From the NCBI RefSeq assembly GCF_900016645.1, contig NZ_CDGJ01000036.1: DNA of 64,000 nt. One strand, given 5' to 3'. This stretch comes from Acididesulfobacillus acetoxydans. GTDB lineage: Bacteria; Bacillota; Desulfitobacteriia; Desulfitobacteriales; Desulfitobacteriaceae. Shown here in pieces: positions 36,365 to 45,129 of this stretch (positions are counted from its first letter, which is position 1; each line of letters starts with the position of its first letter). Below the pieces are notes generated by a model that worked only from the letters and a program-made list of their open reading frames with translations, was not told the DNA's origin and searched no databases. A program made the position numbers and the translations under genes.

Positions 36365-36634
36365 ATACAGTTTTGCGGTCTGACTTTTTCCTCACCCCGG
36401 CTGCCATGCGGCTTGCGAGTGTCTTGGGCGTTTAGACAACGGTGTTCGGGCACGAGGGGCCTGACTTCATGGCTCCCAGATAATACACTTCTGTTCCACG
36501 CCCTGCTCCAAAACGGAACAGTGGGTGCGAAACACTTTCAAGGTTCTTGTACAACATGGGATCCTATGCTATTCTGTTTTAAGACAGGATATTTTTAAAA
36601 TATTGCCAACCGTTTGAACTTCGGAGGGACGGGT
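36365..36634. promoter_or_regulatory. Putative activator binding region between AOR gene and sigma-54 activator gene
   Basis: An inverted repeat CTGTTCC (36491-36497) ... GGAACAG (36515-36521) lies about 130-160 bases upstream of the sigma-54 promoter, the usual place for an enhancer-binding site. A TTGTACAA palindrome and a CTGTTTTAAGACAG near-palindrome lie closer to the activator gene (36540-36590) and could serve autoregulation. Confidence 0.5.
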
Positions 36635-38344
36635 ATGAAAAGCGCTTGGGTTGCTTTTGTCCATGGTGAAGAGCCCATCGGGGTCGAACCGGTTATTTTG
36701 CGCTCTTGGCAGCGCTGCCTCAACCATATGATCGATTACGAGCGGATTGCAGACAATGACATCTTGCCGGCGCGTTTACTGGAAGAACGTTTGCACCTGG
36801 AGGAGTCTTTATTGCATGCGGCCCGCCCTGTCCTTTCCCTGCTTTTTAATATTCTAAAAGGATGCAATCACGCGCTTCTCTTGAGTGACCGGGACGGTTA
36901 TATTATGGATTCGCGTGGGGATCCTTTCTTCTTAACGAAGTCCCGGACGGTTTACTTAACACCGGGTGTTTCTTGGCGTGAGACTGTGAAAGGAACAAAC
37001 GCGATCGGCACGGCTTTAATTGAAAAAACTCCCGTACGCGTTCTCGGGGCGGAACACTTTGTCCAGGAGAATCACTTTCTCTGCTCTTGGGCGGCCCCCA
37101 TCCTCGGCCCGGACGCCGGTACCATCGGTATCCTGGACATCAGCGCTCACGCCGCACTTAGCCAAGCCCGCTTTCTGGAGTTGGCGATTCTGGGTGCTCG
37201 CATGATCGAAGTGAATCTTCGTCTTGCGAACTACGAACGCAGAGAAACCACTCCGATCTGCGGCTCTACCCCTTATTTCGAAACCGCAGCCGTCGGTTCC
37301 CCCCCACTCCTTCGTCCATTGCCGGCTTCCGACGATTCCCAGCTTCTGACATATCCTCTTTGGGTTGGCTCCGGCGAGGCCAGCCGCCGGATTTTACAGC
37401 GAGCGGCTAAAGTCGCGGCGACATCGACCTCTGTCCTCCTCCTGGGAGAGAGCGGCACGGGCAAAGAAATCATCGCCCGGCATATTCACCTTCTCAGCCC
37501 CCGCCGGGACGGGCCTTTTGTCGCACTCAATTGTTCCGCCCTGCCGGATTCCTTGGTGGAAAGCGAACTTTTTGGCTATGCGGAAGGGGCTTTTACGGGG
37601 GCAAAACGCGGAGGCAAGCCGGGCAAGTTTGAATTGGCCCGAAGGGGAACTATTTTTTTGGACGAAATCGGGGACATTTCTGTCAAGGTACAGTTGGCTC
37701 TCCTCAGGGTGCTCCAGGATAAGGAAATTTACCGTATCGGCTCGGGAAAGGCGCGGCCCCTGGATGTGCGCGTGATTGCGGCGACCCATCGCAATTTGGC
37801 TGACTTGGTACACCAAGGCAAGTTTCGGCTCGATCTCTATTACCGGTTAAAAGTGATTACGATCGATCTTCCCCCCTTGCGGGAACGCCTTCACGACGTG
37901 TTCGACTTGGTTCCCCATTTTATGGCTAAGTTCTGCCCTGACGGTAAAATCCGGCAAATTGCGCCCGAAGTTTACTCAGCCTTTCTCGCTTATTCCTGGC
38001 CCGGTAATGTCCGTGAGTTGGAAAACTGTGTGGAAAGCATGTGCGCCTTGGCGAACGGTCCCTGCCTAACGGTCGAGGATCTTCCTCCCGAAATTCTGTG
38101 CCCGACCACGGACCTGGGCTCTCAGGAGATTAAAGCAGCGCAAGAGGTTGAACCCCACACCCAATCTCCGTTGTCGTCCGCCGGGACACCGCCAGCCGGA
38201 CTATTACGCGTCCAGACGCGGGAGACCATTTTGGAGGCTCTCAGCCGTTCAGGAGGCAGGATCGCTCCGGCGGCCCGTTTGCTGGGCATCGGACGCAACA
38301 CCCTCTACCGAAAACTGAAGGAGTTGGAAATCAAACTTCATTAA
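36635..38344 (+). CDS. Sigma-54-dependent transcriptional activator (AcoR/DhaR type)
   Basis: Enhancer-binding protein of 569 residues. Domains: N-terminal segment '[19 protein letters not shown]' typical of AcoR/DhaR, a GAF sensor (about 60-200), a central AAA+ domain with Walker A 'GESGTGKE', sigma-54 contact loop GAFTGA and Walker B '[11 protein letters not shown]', and a C-terminal Fis-type helix-turn-helix ('[22 protein letters not shown]'). ATG 36635 behind CGGAGGGA is preferred to TTG 36614. It is divergent from the sigma-54-controlled AOR gene and is the only intact sigma-54 activator in the window, so it is the best candidate to drive the AOR and perhaps bam promoters. Confidence 0.93.
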   Translation: MKSAWVAFVHGEEPIGVEPVILRSWQRCLNHMIDYERIADNDILPARLLEERLHLEESLLHAARPVLSLLFNILKGCNHALLLSDRDGYIMDSRGDPFFLTKSRTVYLTPGVSWRETVKGTNAIGTALIEKTPVRVLGAEHFVQENHFLCSWAAPILGPDAGTIGILDISAHAALSQARFLELAILGARMIEVNLRLANYERRETTPICGSTPYFETAAVGSPPLLRPLPASDDSQLLTYPLWVGSGEASRRILQRAAKVAATSTSVLLLGESGTGKEIIARHIHLLSPRRDGPFVALNCSALPDSLVESELFGYAEGAFTGAKRGGKPGKFELARRGTIFLDEIGDISVKVQLALLRVLQDKEIYRIGSGKARPLDVRVIAATHRNLADLVHQGKFRLDLYYRLKVITIDLPPLRERLHDVFDLVPHFMAKFCPDGKIRQIAPEVYSAFLAYSWPGNVRELENCVESMCALANGPCLTVEDLPPEILCPTTDLGSQEIKAAQEVEPHTQSPLSSAGTPPAGLLRVQTRETILEALSRSGGRIAPAARLLGIGRNTLYRKLKELEIKLH

Positions 38345-38447
38345 GGATTAGCGGGAGGGGCAAAAGGAGCACTGCGCACCCATAAAATACGGCGGAAGAG
38401 TTCAGTCATTTGCAGAGGGAAGACTCGCCGGGAAGGAGGGGATTTCT

Positions 38448-38672
38448 GTGGAGGTTACCATTAAACTCTTTGCCACACTCCGGGAGGGGCGATTTAAGGC
38501 TGTCACATGGGACCTGTCTGAAGGGACAGTTGTTGGTGAAGTCCTTGAACGCCTGAATATAAAGCAGGAAGAGGTGTCCGTCCTTTTGGTCAACGGACGG
38601 GAAGCCAAGGTTTGTCAGGTTCTCAGCGAAGGTGACGTGATGTCCGCTTTTCCCCCGATCGGCGGGGGATAA
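38448..38672 (+). CDS. MoaD/ThiS-type sulfur carrier protein
   Basis: Ubiquitin-like carrier of 74 residues ending in the essential Gly-Gly ('SAFPPIGGG'), with 'VTIKLFATLREGR' at the start and 'VLLVNGREAKVCQVLSEGDVMSAFPP' in the second half. The terminal Gly is adenylated by an E1-like enzyme and thiocarboxylated to donate sulfur, most likely to the dithiolene of molybdopterin/tungstopterin. GTG 38448 follows GGAAGGAGGGG. The E1-like gene follows after 150 bases, then two moeA genes, which supports the pterin role over thiamine. Confidence 0.88.
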   Translation: MEVTIKLFATLREGRFKAVTWDLSEGTVVGEVLERLNIKQEEVSVLLVNGREAKVCQVLSEGDVMSAFPPIGGG

Positions 38673-38822
38673 AGAAAACTAGTTTGTCATAGAGAAAATG
38701 GAGATCGTGCCCGACGATGTCTGCCTTTTCGTATCGGCTGACTCTAATCCGGACCGTTGATAATCCTCATCCGCTCTGCCCCTTTGACGAAATTTAATGG
38801 TGTTTTGAGGGAGGTTCTAGCC

Positions 38823-39530
38823 GTGGAACCGAAGAAATTCGCCGACCGCTATTTGCGTAATCAGAAAACGATTTCTCAGGATGAGCAGGCAAAACTGGCA
38901 AAGGCGACAGTGGTTATTGCAGGTTGCGGGGGTCTGGGTGGATATATCAGTGAAGAGATGGCCCGGGTGGGGGTCGGTCACCTGGTCCTGATCGACGGGG
39001 ACCGAATCGATGTGACCAACCTGAATCGCCAAATTCTGGCTGCCGAAGACAATATCGGTGAGTGGAAGGCCGAAGCGGGACGGGAGCGAATTCGGCGGAT
39101 TAATTCAGGTACGAAAGTAGATGCCGCTTGCGCTTGGTTCAGGGAAGAAGATTCCGCGCAGCTTTTGGCGGGAGCCGATCTGGTTTGCGATGCTTTGGAT
39201 TCCCTTTCTGCCCGCTTAGCCTTGGAACGTTCCTGCCATACGCTGGGAATTCCGCTGCTTTATGCCGCTATCGGCGGCTGGTTTGGGATTTTGGGTCTTA
39301 GCTTCCCGGGGGAGTATTGTGTGGCCCGATTATTGAAAGGAGGGGACAAGGGGATTGAGACGCTCTGGGGCAACCCGGCTTTTACCCCCGCCGTCGTGGC
39401 AAGTTTGGCGGTGGCGGAAGGGGTTAAGGTGCTCACAGGAAAATCCCCGGCCCTGCGTGGTTCCTGGCTGCAAATCGATTTATTGGCCATGGAGTTTGAA
39501 CTTTTCAGGCTTTCGGGGGAGACTTTGTGA
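38823..39530 (+). CDS. ThiF/MoeB/HesA-type E1-like adenylyltransferase
   Basis: Activates the C-terminal glycine of a ubiquitin-like carrier, here presumably the MoaD-like protein just upstream. The 235-residue protein starts at GTG 38823 (GGGAGGT upstream), contains 'RYLRNQKTISQDEQAKLAKATVVIAGCGGLGGYISEEMARVG' with the GxGGxG nucleotide motif near residue 40, 'LIDGDRIDVTNLNRQIL' near 60 with the Asp, Asn and Arg contacts, and 'LVCDALDSLSARLALE' near 120. The paired zinc-binding Cys motifs of MoeB are not apparent, as in the shorter HesA/ThiF group. Confidence 0.87.
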   Translation: MEPKKFADRYLRNQKTISQDEQAKLAKATVVIAGCGGLGGYISEEMARVGVGHLVLIDGDRIDVTNLNRQILAAEDNIGEWKAEAGRERIRRINSGTKVDAACAWFREEDSAQLLAGADLVCDALDSLSARLALERSCHTLGIPLLYAAIGGWFGILGLSFPGEYCVARLLKGGDKGIETLWGNPAFTPAVVASLAVAEGVKVLTGKSPALRGSWLQIDLLAMEFELFRLSGETL

Positions 39531-39639
39531 AAGCACCTTGTGCGCCTGCAAACTAAGCATTTTGATCGCGTATTTTTACCGCCTGGGGATTGCGACCGCT
39601 ATAATCCCTCAGGACGGCGGGGGTAGGGGAGGATTGAAC

Positions 39640-40884
39640 ATGGGGTGGGGCAAGGAACTTTTTTCCGTGATCACTCTGGACGATGCTTTAAAGGTGCTGG
39701 AACCTTACGTCCGGCCCTTATATGAAAGGAGAGAAGAAGTTCCCCTCAGCGCATCCTGGGGGCGGGTCGTGGCCGTTGATGTTCCCGCCGGGGGACCGCT
39801 GCCGCATTTTCGAAAGTCGACGGTGGACGGTTTGGCAGTCCGGGCCCAGGATACCTTTGGCGCAAGCGAAAGTCTGCCGGCCCTGGTGCAAGTGCGGGGT
39901 GAAGTCACGATGGGGCGGGCCCCGCGGGAAACCTTGGAATCGGGGCAAAGCCTTCTTATCCCTACGGGTGGAATGCTTCCGGCGCAGGCCGACGCGGTGG
40001 TCATGTTGGAACACCTGGAAGATTTCGGCCAAGGGCTTTACGGGGTGACGAAAGCGGTGGCACCCGGAGAAAATGTCATTGACATCGGAGAGGATGTGCA
40101 GGCCGGCGAGGTTATCCTGCCCCAATACACCGTCATCCGGGCGCAGGAGATGGGGCTGCTTGCTTCCCAGGGTATCCTGAGCGTTCCGGTTCTGCCCCGT
40201 GTGCGGGTGGGAATTCTCTCCACCGGAGATGAAATCGTATCCCCCGAGTCGGAACCGCAGCCTGCCCAATCGCGGGATATCAATGGCTACACCCTTTTGG
40301 GTCAAGCCGTCGCAGCCGGATTTGCAACGCATTACTATGGTATCGCCGCGGATGAACCCGCTGAGTTGCGGCCCGTTTTGGAGCAGATGCTGGCGGAAAA
40401 TGATGTGGTCATACTTTCCGGAGGAAGCTCCGTGGGGGCGAGGGATTTGACGGCTCAGATGGTGGATGAATTGGGGAGGCCGGGGCTTCTTTTTCATGGT
40501 TTGGCTTTGAGACCCGGCAAGCCGACAATTGGGGGAGTGGTGGGGGGTAAGATCATCATCGGTTTACCGGGGCATCCCGCCTCAGCGATGGTCGTGTTCG
40601 ACACTCTGGTCAGGCCCCTCTTGGATGGTTCACGACGGCGGCCGGAGTTCCCTTTGCCGCAGGCAGAGCTTACCCAAAACGTCTATTCGGGAACAGGGCG
40701 CGAAGAGTTTATCCGGGTGCGTCTCGAACAGAAAGATGAGTTGTGGTTGGCCGAACCCGTGCGTGGGAAATCCGGTCTCATCCGGACCATGGTTTTAGCG
40801 AACGGGCTGGTGCATATCCCTTTGAATGTTGAAGGGATCCAGGCCGGCGAAAAGGTGAGAGTGCGGCCCCTGAGACGATTTTAA
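39640..40884 (+). CDS. moeA: Molybdopterin molybdotransferase MoeA
   Basis: Inserts molybdate or tungstate into adenylated molybdopterin; 414 residues, the normal MoeA length. Domain pattern: 'PHFRKSTVDGLAVRAQDTFG' near residue 55 (usually S-x-M-D-G-Y-A), 'IPTGGMLPAQADAVVMLEH', 'ILSTGDEI', 'SGGSSVGARDLT' and 'ALRPGKPTIGGVVGGKIIIGLPGHPASAMV'. ATG 39640 follows GGGGAGGA; upstream in-frame codons belong to the overlapping E1-like gene. A second MoeA follows, which suggests separate handling of two metals or a metal-sensing variant. Confidence 0.93.
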   Translation: MGWGKELFSVITLDDALKVLEPYVRPLYERREEVPLSASWGRVVAVDVPAGGPLPHFRKSTVDGLAVRAQDTFGASESLPALVQVRGEVTMGRAPRETLESGQSLLIPTGGMLPAQADAVVMLEHLEDFGQGLYGVTKAVAPGENVIDIGEDVQAGEVILPQYTVIRAQEMGLLASQGILSVPVLPRVRVGILSTGDEIVSPESEPQPAQSRDINGYTLLGQAVAAGFATHYYGIAADEPAELRPVLEQMLAENDVVILSGGSSVGARDLTAQMVDELGRPGLLFHGLALRPGKPTIGGVVGGKIIIGLPGHPASAMVVFDTLVRPLLDGSRRRPEFPLPQAELTQNVYSGTGREEFIRVRLEQKDELWLAEPVRGKSGLIRTMVLANGLVHIPLNVEGIQAGEKVRVRPLRRF

Positions 40885-40901
40885 AGCAAAGCTGTCAAAG
40901 A

Positions 40902-41019
40902 GTGAACTCGTTCAGCTAAAGCTGAACATCGAGACTTCGGTGGGGGAGTTTACCCCCCGAAGCGGGGTACGTGGGACCCACTCCCACTTGCAGAAGTGGG
41001 AGTCTTCACTTTGGATAAA
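40902..41019 (+). mobile_element. Short palindrome-rich element, copy 2 (IS200/IS605-end-like)
   Basis: GTGAAC start, hairpin GTTCAGC-TAAA-GCTGAAC (40910-40927), a G/C central hairpin (CTTCGG..GGGG with CCCCCCGAAG, 40934-40962), a palindrome GTGGGACCCAC and a 9-bp hairpin CTCCCACTT-GCAG-AAGTGGGAG (40981-41002) ending CTTCAC, then GGATAAA. It is built like the copy at 30531-30650 but has a different central hairpin. It sits 17 bases after the moeA stop. No transposase is inside. Confidence 0.7.
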
Positions 41020-41117
41020 TTGTTGGCGGAAAAGTTTCTTTAAAAGGGCTCTGTCCGGATCTCTAAAGTTGAATTGACTTTGGCCGAGTATAGGTAAGTT
41101 GGGATGGGGGAGCGAGT

Positions 41118-43049
41118 ATGGAGCAGAAGATCTATTTGCAAAACCAGGCTTGGGAAGAGGCCTTGGCCTTGATGATGAGAGAACTCGGCCCGCGTTGTCA
41201 GCCGGAAAACGAGCCCATAAAGGTCAGCTGTGCTTTGGGCAGAATCACCGGGGAAACGGTGCGTGCACAGCGCAGCTCTCCCCACTATCCGGCCGCTGCC
41301 ATGGATGGCTATGCCGTGCGGGCCCGAGAGACATTTGGGCTCAATGAGCGGCAGCCGCGCTGGTTTCAACTCGGCAGTGAGGCGCTTTCCGTGGATACGG
41401 GGGACCCCATGCCGAAAGGGATGGACGCTGTGGTGATGCTGGAAGAAGTCTTGAATAAGACGGAGGAAGCGGTCTTATTGCAACAGGCCGTAGTCCCTTG
41501 GAGTAACGTACGCGCCGTTGGCGAAGATATTGTGGAAGGAGAAATCCTGCTGCCTATTCATCACCGCCTTCGCCCCCAGGACCTTGGGGCCTTGCTGGCG
41601 GGGGGGGTTACGGAACTCGCGGTGCGGCGCAAGCCGCGGGTGGGTATTTTGCCCACGGGGGATGAGATCCGGGCACCGGGCCAACCTTTGAATGTGGGCG
41701 AGATTGTCGACAGTAATTCCACAGTTCTCTCCGCTTTGATCGCCGAGTGGGGCGGAGAGGCAAAAGTCTGGCCAATAGTGGCAGACGACTGGGATCAATT
41801 GGAGAATGCCGTCCTCGCAATGGAGGCCAGCCAGGATATCTTGGTCATCATTGCCGGGTCCTCCCAAGGCAGGGATGACTACACCGTTCCCCTGATCGAA
41901 AAGTTTGGCCGGATTTATGCTCACGGGATGGCGATTAAGCCGGGCAAACCGGCCATGCTGGGTGAGATTAAAGGAAAACCGGTGATCGGCATCCCGGGAT
42001 ACCCTGTTTCTGCCTTTTTGACGGCCCGGCTTTTTTTGCGGGCTTGGATCAAACACGAACTGGGTCTGCCCAGCGGCACACTGCCCGTTATGCGGGCTTT
42101 CTTGAACAAAAAGGTGTTTTCCGGTTTGGGAAGTGAAGAATTCGTTCGGGTCAAGGTGGGGCGGGTGGGGGAGCGCTGGGTTGCCGCTCCGATCAGCCGG
42201 GGAGCCGGCGTCACGATGAGTCTGGTCCGGGCTGATGGCATCTTGAGGGTGCCCCGCTTGCAGGAAGGTTTCCATGAAGGTGCGCCCGTACAGGTGGAAC
42301 TACTGCGTCCTCAGGAGGAACTGGAAGAAACTTTAATCTGCATCGGCTCGCATGACCTCACACTCGATCTGATGGACAGCTATCTCAAAATGAACGGGCG
42401 CCACGGGGCCTTGGCTTCAGCCCATGTCGGCAGCCTGGCGGGGCTCATGGCTTTGCGCAAAGGGGAAGCCCATCTGGCTGGGGTACACCTTTTGGACCCG
42501 GAAAGCGGGGAATATAACCGGCCTTATTTAGAGCGCCTCCTGCCCCAACGCCGGATCGCCCTGGTCAATCTGGTCTACCGCACCCAAGGGCTGTTGGTGG
42601 CACGGGGCAACCCTCTTAAGCTTCGGACGCTGGCGGACCTGGCGGACGGCAGACTGCGTTTCGTAAATAGGCAGGGTGGATCCGGGACACGCGTTCTTCT
42701 GGATTACCTCTTGGCACAAGAGGGAGTAGACAAGCAACAAATTCTTGGTTACGACCGGGAAGAGTTCACCCACCTGGGAGTGGCGGTGGCCATTGCTTCG
42801 GGCAGCGCCGATGCAGGCTTGGGCATCCAGAGTGCCGCTTTGTCTCTGGGGCTTGATTTCATTCCTATCGGGGAGGAACGCTATGATCTGGCCATTCCGC
42901 AAGAATATCTGGCCGATCGCCGGATAGAGATGCTGTTGGAAGTTATCGCAAGCCCGGATTTTCAGGCGGAAGTTCGGGCCATGGGAGGATATGACCTGCG
43001 GGACGCGGGGAAATTCATGAACGGGCCGGGGGAAACACAGGCTGAGTGA
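41118..43049 (+). CDS. moeA: MoeA fused to a periplasmic-binding-protein-like domain
   Basis: 643 residues: a MoeA part (about 1-405) with 'PHYPAAAMDGYAVRARETFG', 'LPTGDEIRAPGQ', 'AGSSQGRDDYTVPLI' and 'AIKPGKPAMLGEIKGKPVIGIPGYPVSAFL', followed by a type-2 solute-binding domain (about 410-635) with 'GSHDLTLDLMDSYLKMNGRHGALASAHVGSLAGLMALRKGEAHLAGVHLLDPESGEYN' and 'FVNRQGGSGTRVLLDYLLAQEGV'. The second domain has no signal peptide, so it is cytoplasmic and could bind molybdate/tungstate or a cofactor intermediate. ATG 41118; ribosome site GGGGGAG. The next gene is the tungstate receptor. Confidence 0.92.
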   Translation: MEQKIYLQNQAWEEALALMMRELGPRCQPENEPIKVSCALGRITGETVRAQRSSPHYPAAAMDGYAVRARETFGLNERQPRWFQLGSEALSVDTGDPMPKGMDAVVMLEEVLNKTEEAVLLQQAVVPWSNVRAVGEDIVEGEILLPIHHRLRPQDLGALLAGGVTELAVRRKPRVGILPTGDEIRAPGQPLNVGEIVDSNSTVLSALIAEWGGEAKVWPIVADDWDQLENAVLAMEASQDILVIIAGSSQGRDDYTVPLIEKFGRIYAHGMAIKPGKPAMLGEIKGKPVIGIPGYPVSAFLTARLFLRAWIKHELGLPSGTLPVMRAFLNKKVFSGLGSEEFVRVKVGRVGERWVAAPISRGAGVTMSLVRADGILRVPRLQEGFHEGAPVQVELLRPQEELEETLICIGSHDLTLDLMDSYLKMNGRHGALASAHVGSLAGLMALRKGEAHLAGVHLLDPESGEYNRPYLERLLPQRRIALVNLVYRTQGLLVARGNPLKLRTLADLADGRLRFVNRQGGSGTRVLLDYLLAQEGVDKQQILGYDREEFTHLGVAVAIASGSADAGLGIQSAALSLGLDFIPIGEERYDLAIPQEYLADRRIEMLLEVIASPDFQAEVRAMGGYDLRDAGKFMNGPGETQAE

Positions 43050-43211
43050 ATCCAGAAAGCCCCGGGGAATAGTTCGGAGTGTCATCAGGGGAGGGCCCTG
43101 TACTTTTCAGCCCAAGAATGTGTGACCCTATGGGAGCCGCCGTCATAGCCACAGAATGAGCAGGCGGAGACGCCCATACAAAAATAGTATTTTATGAGGG
43201 AGGATGCAGGA

Positions 43212-44270
43212 ATGTTTAAGACAAAAGAAAGAGTTTCCCAAGGGTTAGGCAGTGGGACGAAACCGGGAAAAGGAAAGCAATTGCTGCCGGTGGTTTTGGC
43301 GGGGGTTCTTCTCCTTTCCGGCTGTGGCGCAACCCAGGGAGCCGCCGGGGGGAAAAGTTCGGGGGGCCAAACCGCTTCCGGAGCCAAGGTGACGCTGCCG
43401 GTCTATGCCGCGGGGACTTTGGCGAAACCTTTCAAGGAACTGGATGCTAAGTTCCAGGCCAAATACCCGAATGTCACGGTTCAACCCCAATTCGGCGGCA
43501 GTGTCAAAATGGTCAAGCAGGTCACGGATCTTAAGCAACTGGCGGATGTGGTAGCCGTGGCCGATTATAGTGTGATTCCCAAGTACATGCTGGGTGCCGG
43601 CGGCCAAAAGAAATATGCGGATTGGTATGTCGGTTTTGCCAGTAACGCGATTACCTTTGTTTACACAGATAAGAGCAAAGGACAGGACAAGATCACTCCC
43701 GACAATTGGTACAAGGTCTTGGCGCAAAAAGGCGTTCAGATTGGCCGTTCCAACCCGGACACCGACCCGTCGGGATACCAGACGCTGCAAATGTTAGACC
43801 TGGCGGAGAAATACTATAAAGCCCCGGGTTTAGAAGAGAAGATCTTGGCTAACGCGCCCCAGACCAATATGCGGGATACGGAAACCGAACTGCTTAACGC
43901 TTTGAAAACCGGTCAGATTGATTATCTGGCCATCTACCAATCCGATGCTAAACAGAATCATTTGAAATACCTTAAACTGCCGCCTCAGATCGATCTAAGT
44001 AATCCGGTCTACAGCAAGGAATACATTGGGGCGGCAGCCAAGACGAAAAACGGTGAATTGACCGGGAAACCGATCGTTTACGCGCTGACCATTCCGACTA
44101 ACGCTCCTCATGCAGCCTGGGCCGAAAAGTACGTTGCTTTTCTCCTGGGACCGGAAGGACAGGCGATTTTGAAAAAGGATGGATTTGGCCTTCTGCCCAA
44201 ACCGTATGCCAAGGCGATGGACAAAGTTCCCACCGATATCAAGAGTCTGGTGGAGGCTTGGCCCCAGTAA
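43212..44270 (+). CDS. wtpA: Tungstate/molybdate ABC transporter receptor, WtpA-like
   Basis: Lipoprotein receptor of 352 residues. Signal: Lys-rich start, hydrophobic 'LLPVVLAGVLLLSGCG' with the lipobox Cys near residue 38. The mature part has the WtpA pattern 'LPVYAAGTLAKPFKELDAKFQAKYPNVTVQPQFGGSVKMVKQVTDLKQLADVVAVADYSVIP', distinct from ModA and TupA. 'DTDPSGYQTLQMLDLAEKYY' forms the second oxyanion contact region. ATG 43212 follows GAGGGAGGATG; ATG 43194 would add six residues. In context with AOR and BamB, tungstate is the likely ion. Confidence 0.9.
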   Translation: MFKTKERVSQGLGSGTKPGKGKQLLPVVLAGVLLLSGCGATQGAAGGKSSGGQTASGAKVTLPVYAAGTLAKPFKELDAKFQAKYPNVTVQPQFGGSVKMVKQVTDLKQLADVVAVADYSVIPKYMLGAGGQKKYADWYVGFASNAITFVYTDKSKGQDKITPDNWYKVLAQKGVQIGRSNPDTDPSGYQTLQMLDLAEKYYKAPGLEEKILANAPQTNMRDTETELLNALKTGQIDYLAIYQSDAKQNHLKYLKLPPQIDLSNPVYSKEYIGAAAKTKNGELTGKPIVYALTIPTNAPHAAWAEKYVAFLLGPEGQAILKKDGFGLLPKPYAKAMDKVPTDIKSLVEAWPQ

Positions 44271-44310
44271 AATATAGAACGGGGTATTTTGAGAGTAGTA
44301 GGAGAGGCCT

Positions 44311-45126
44311 GTGGAAACTATGCCAAGAAGCGGACCGACGCGGGGGCGCGCCCTGTTTCTCCTCTTTTGGTTATTGGGGGGCGCCCTGCTCATCTTTATT
44401 CTTTTGCCACTGGTTGCTATGTTTAGCCAAGAATCTGCCAAGACTGTGGTCCGGGTCGCCGCCATGCCTGATGTGCGTGCTTCCATTCTTCTGAGTTTGG
44501 AGGCGGCCTTACTTTCCGCCGGCATAGCGGCCCTGTTGGGGACCCCGTTGGCTTATCTTCTTGCCCATCGCGAGTTCCCTCTGAAGTCGCTGGTGGAAGG
44601 GATTGTGGATCTGCCTTTAGCGGTTCCGCACACTGTCGCCGGCATCGCTCTTTTGTACGCTTTTGGCCGCACCGGTCTCCTCGGGCGGCTGGCGGCTCAA
44701 GTGGGCCTGAAGTTCTGGGGAACGCTGGCAGGGGTCGTGGTCGGAATGCTTTTTGTCAGCTTGCCCTATATGGTAAATTCGGCCCGGGAAGGTTTTCAGG
44801 GTGTCGACGTGCGCTTGGAAAAGGCGGCCCGGACTTTGGGAGCTTCACCCAGCCAGGTTTTTTGGCAGGTTTCCCTTCCGCTTGCCGGGCGCAGCATCTT
44901 GAGCGGGACGGTGCTCACCTACGCCCGTTCGGTGGCAGAGTTCGGAGCGGTCATAATTTTGGCCTATTATCCGCAAACGGCGCCGGTTAAAATTTATGAA
45001 CTCTTTTTAGCCGGTAACTTGGGGCAGTCGGCGGCGGCGGCACTTTTACTTCTCCTGATCACTTTGTCGACGTTTTTGCTCTTTCGCCGCTTAGTCTACG
45101 CTCGGGTCTGGAAACGGGGGCGTTAA
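44311..45126 (+). CDS. wtpB: Tungstate/molybdate ABC transporter permease, WtpB-like
   Basis: Inner-membrane permease of 271 residues with about six hydrophobic segments; 'PLAVPHTVAGIALLYAFGRTGLLG' is typical of the molybdate/sulfate/tungstate permease group and the EAA loop reads 'EKAARTLGASPSQVFWQVSLPLAGRSI'. GTG 44311 has AGGAG seven bases upstream; ATG 44320 is possible. The stop is three bases before the ATPase start, so translation is coupled. Confidence 0.92.
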   Translation: METMPRSGPTRGRALFLLFWLLGGALLIFILLPLVAMFSQESAKTVVRVAAMPDVRASILLSLEAALLSAGIAALLGTPLAYLLAHREFPLKSLVEGIVDLPLAVPHTVAGIALLYAFGRTGLLGRLAAQVGLKFWGTLAGVVVGMLFVSLPYMVNSAREGFQGVDVRLEKAARTLGASPSQVFWQVSLPLAGRSILSGTVLTYARSVAEFGAVIILAYYPQTAPVKIYELFLAGNLGQSAAAALLLLLITLSTFLLFRRLVYARVWKRGR

Positions 45127-45129
45127 AAG

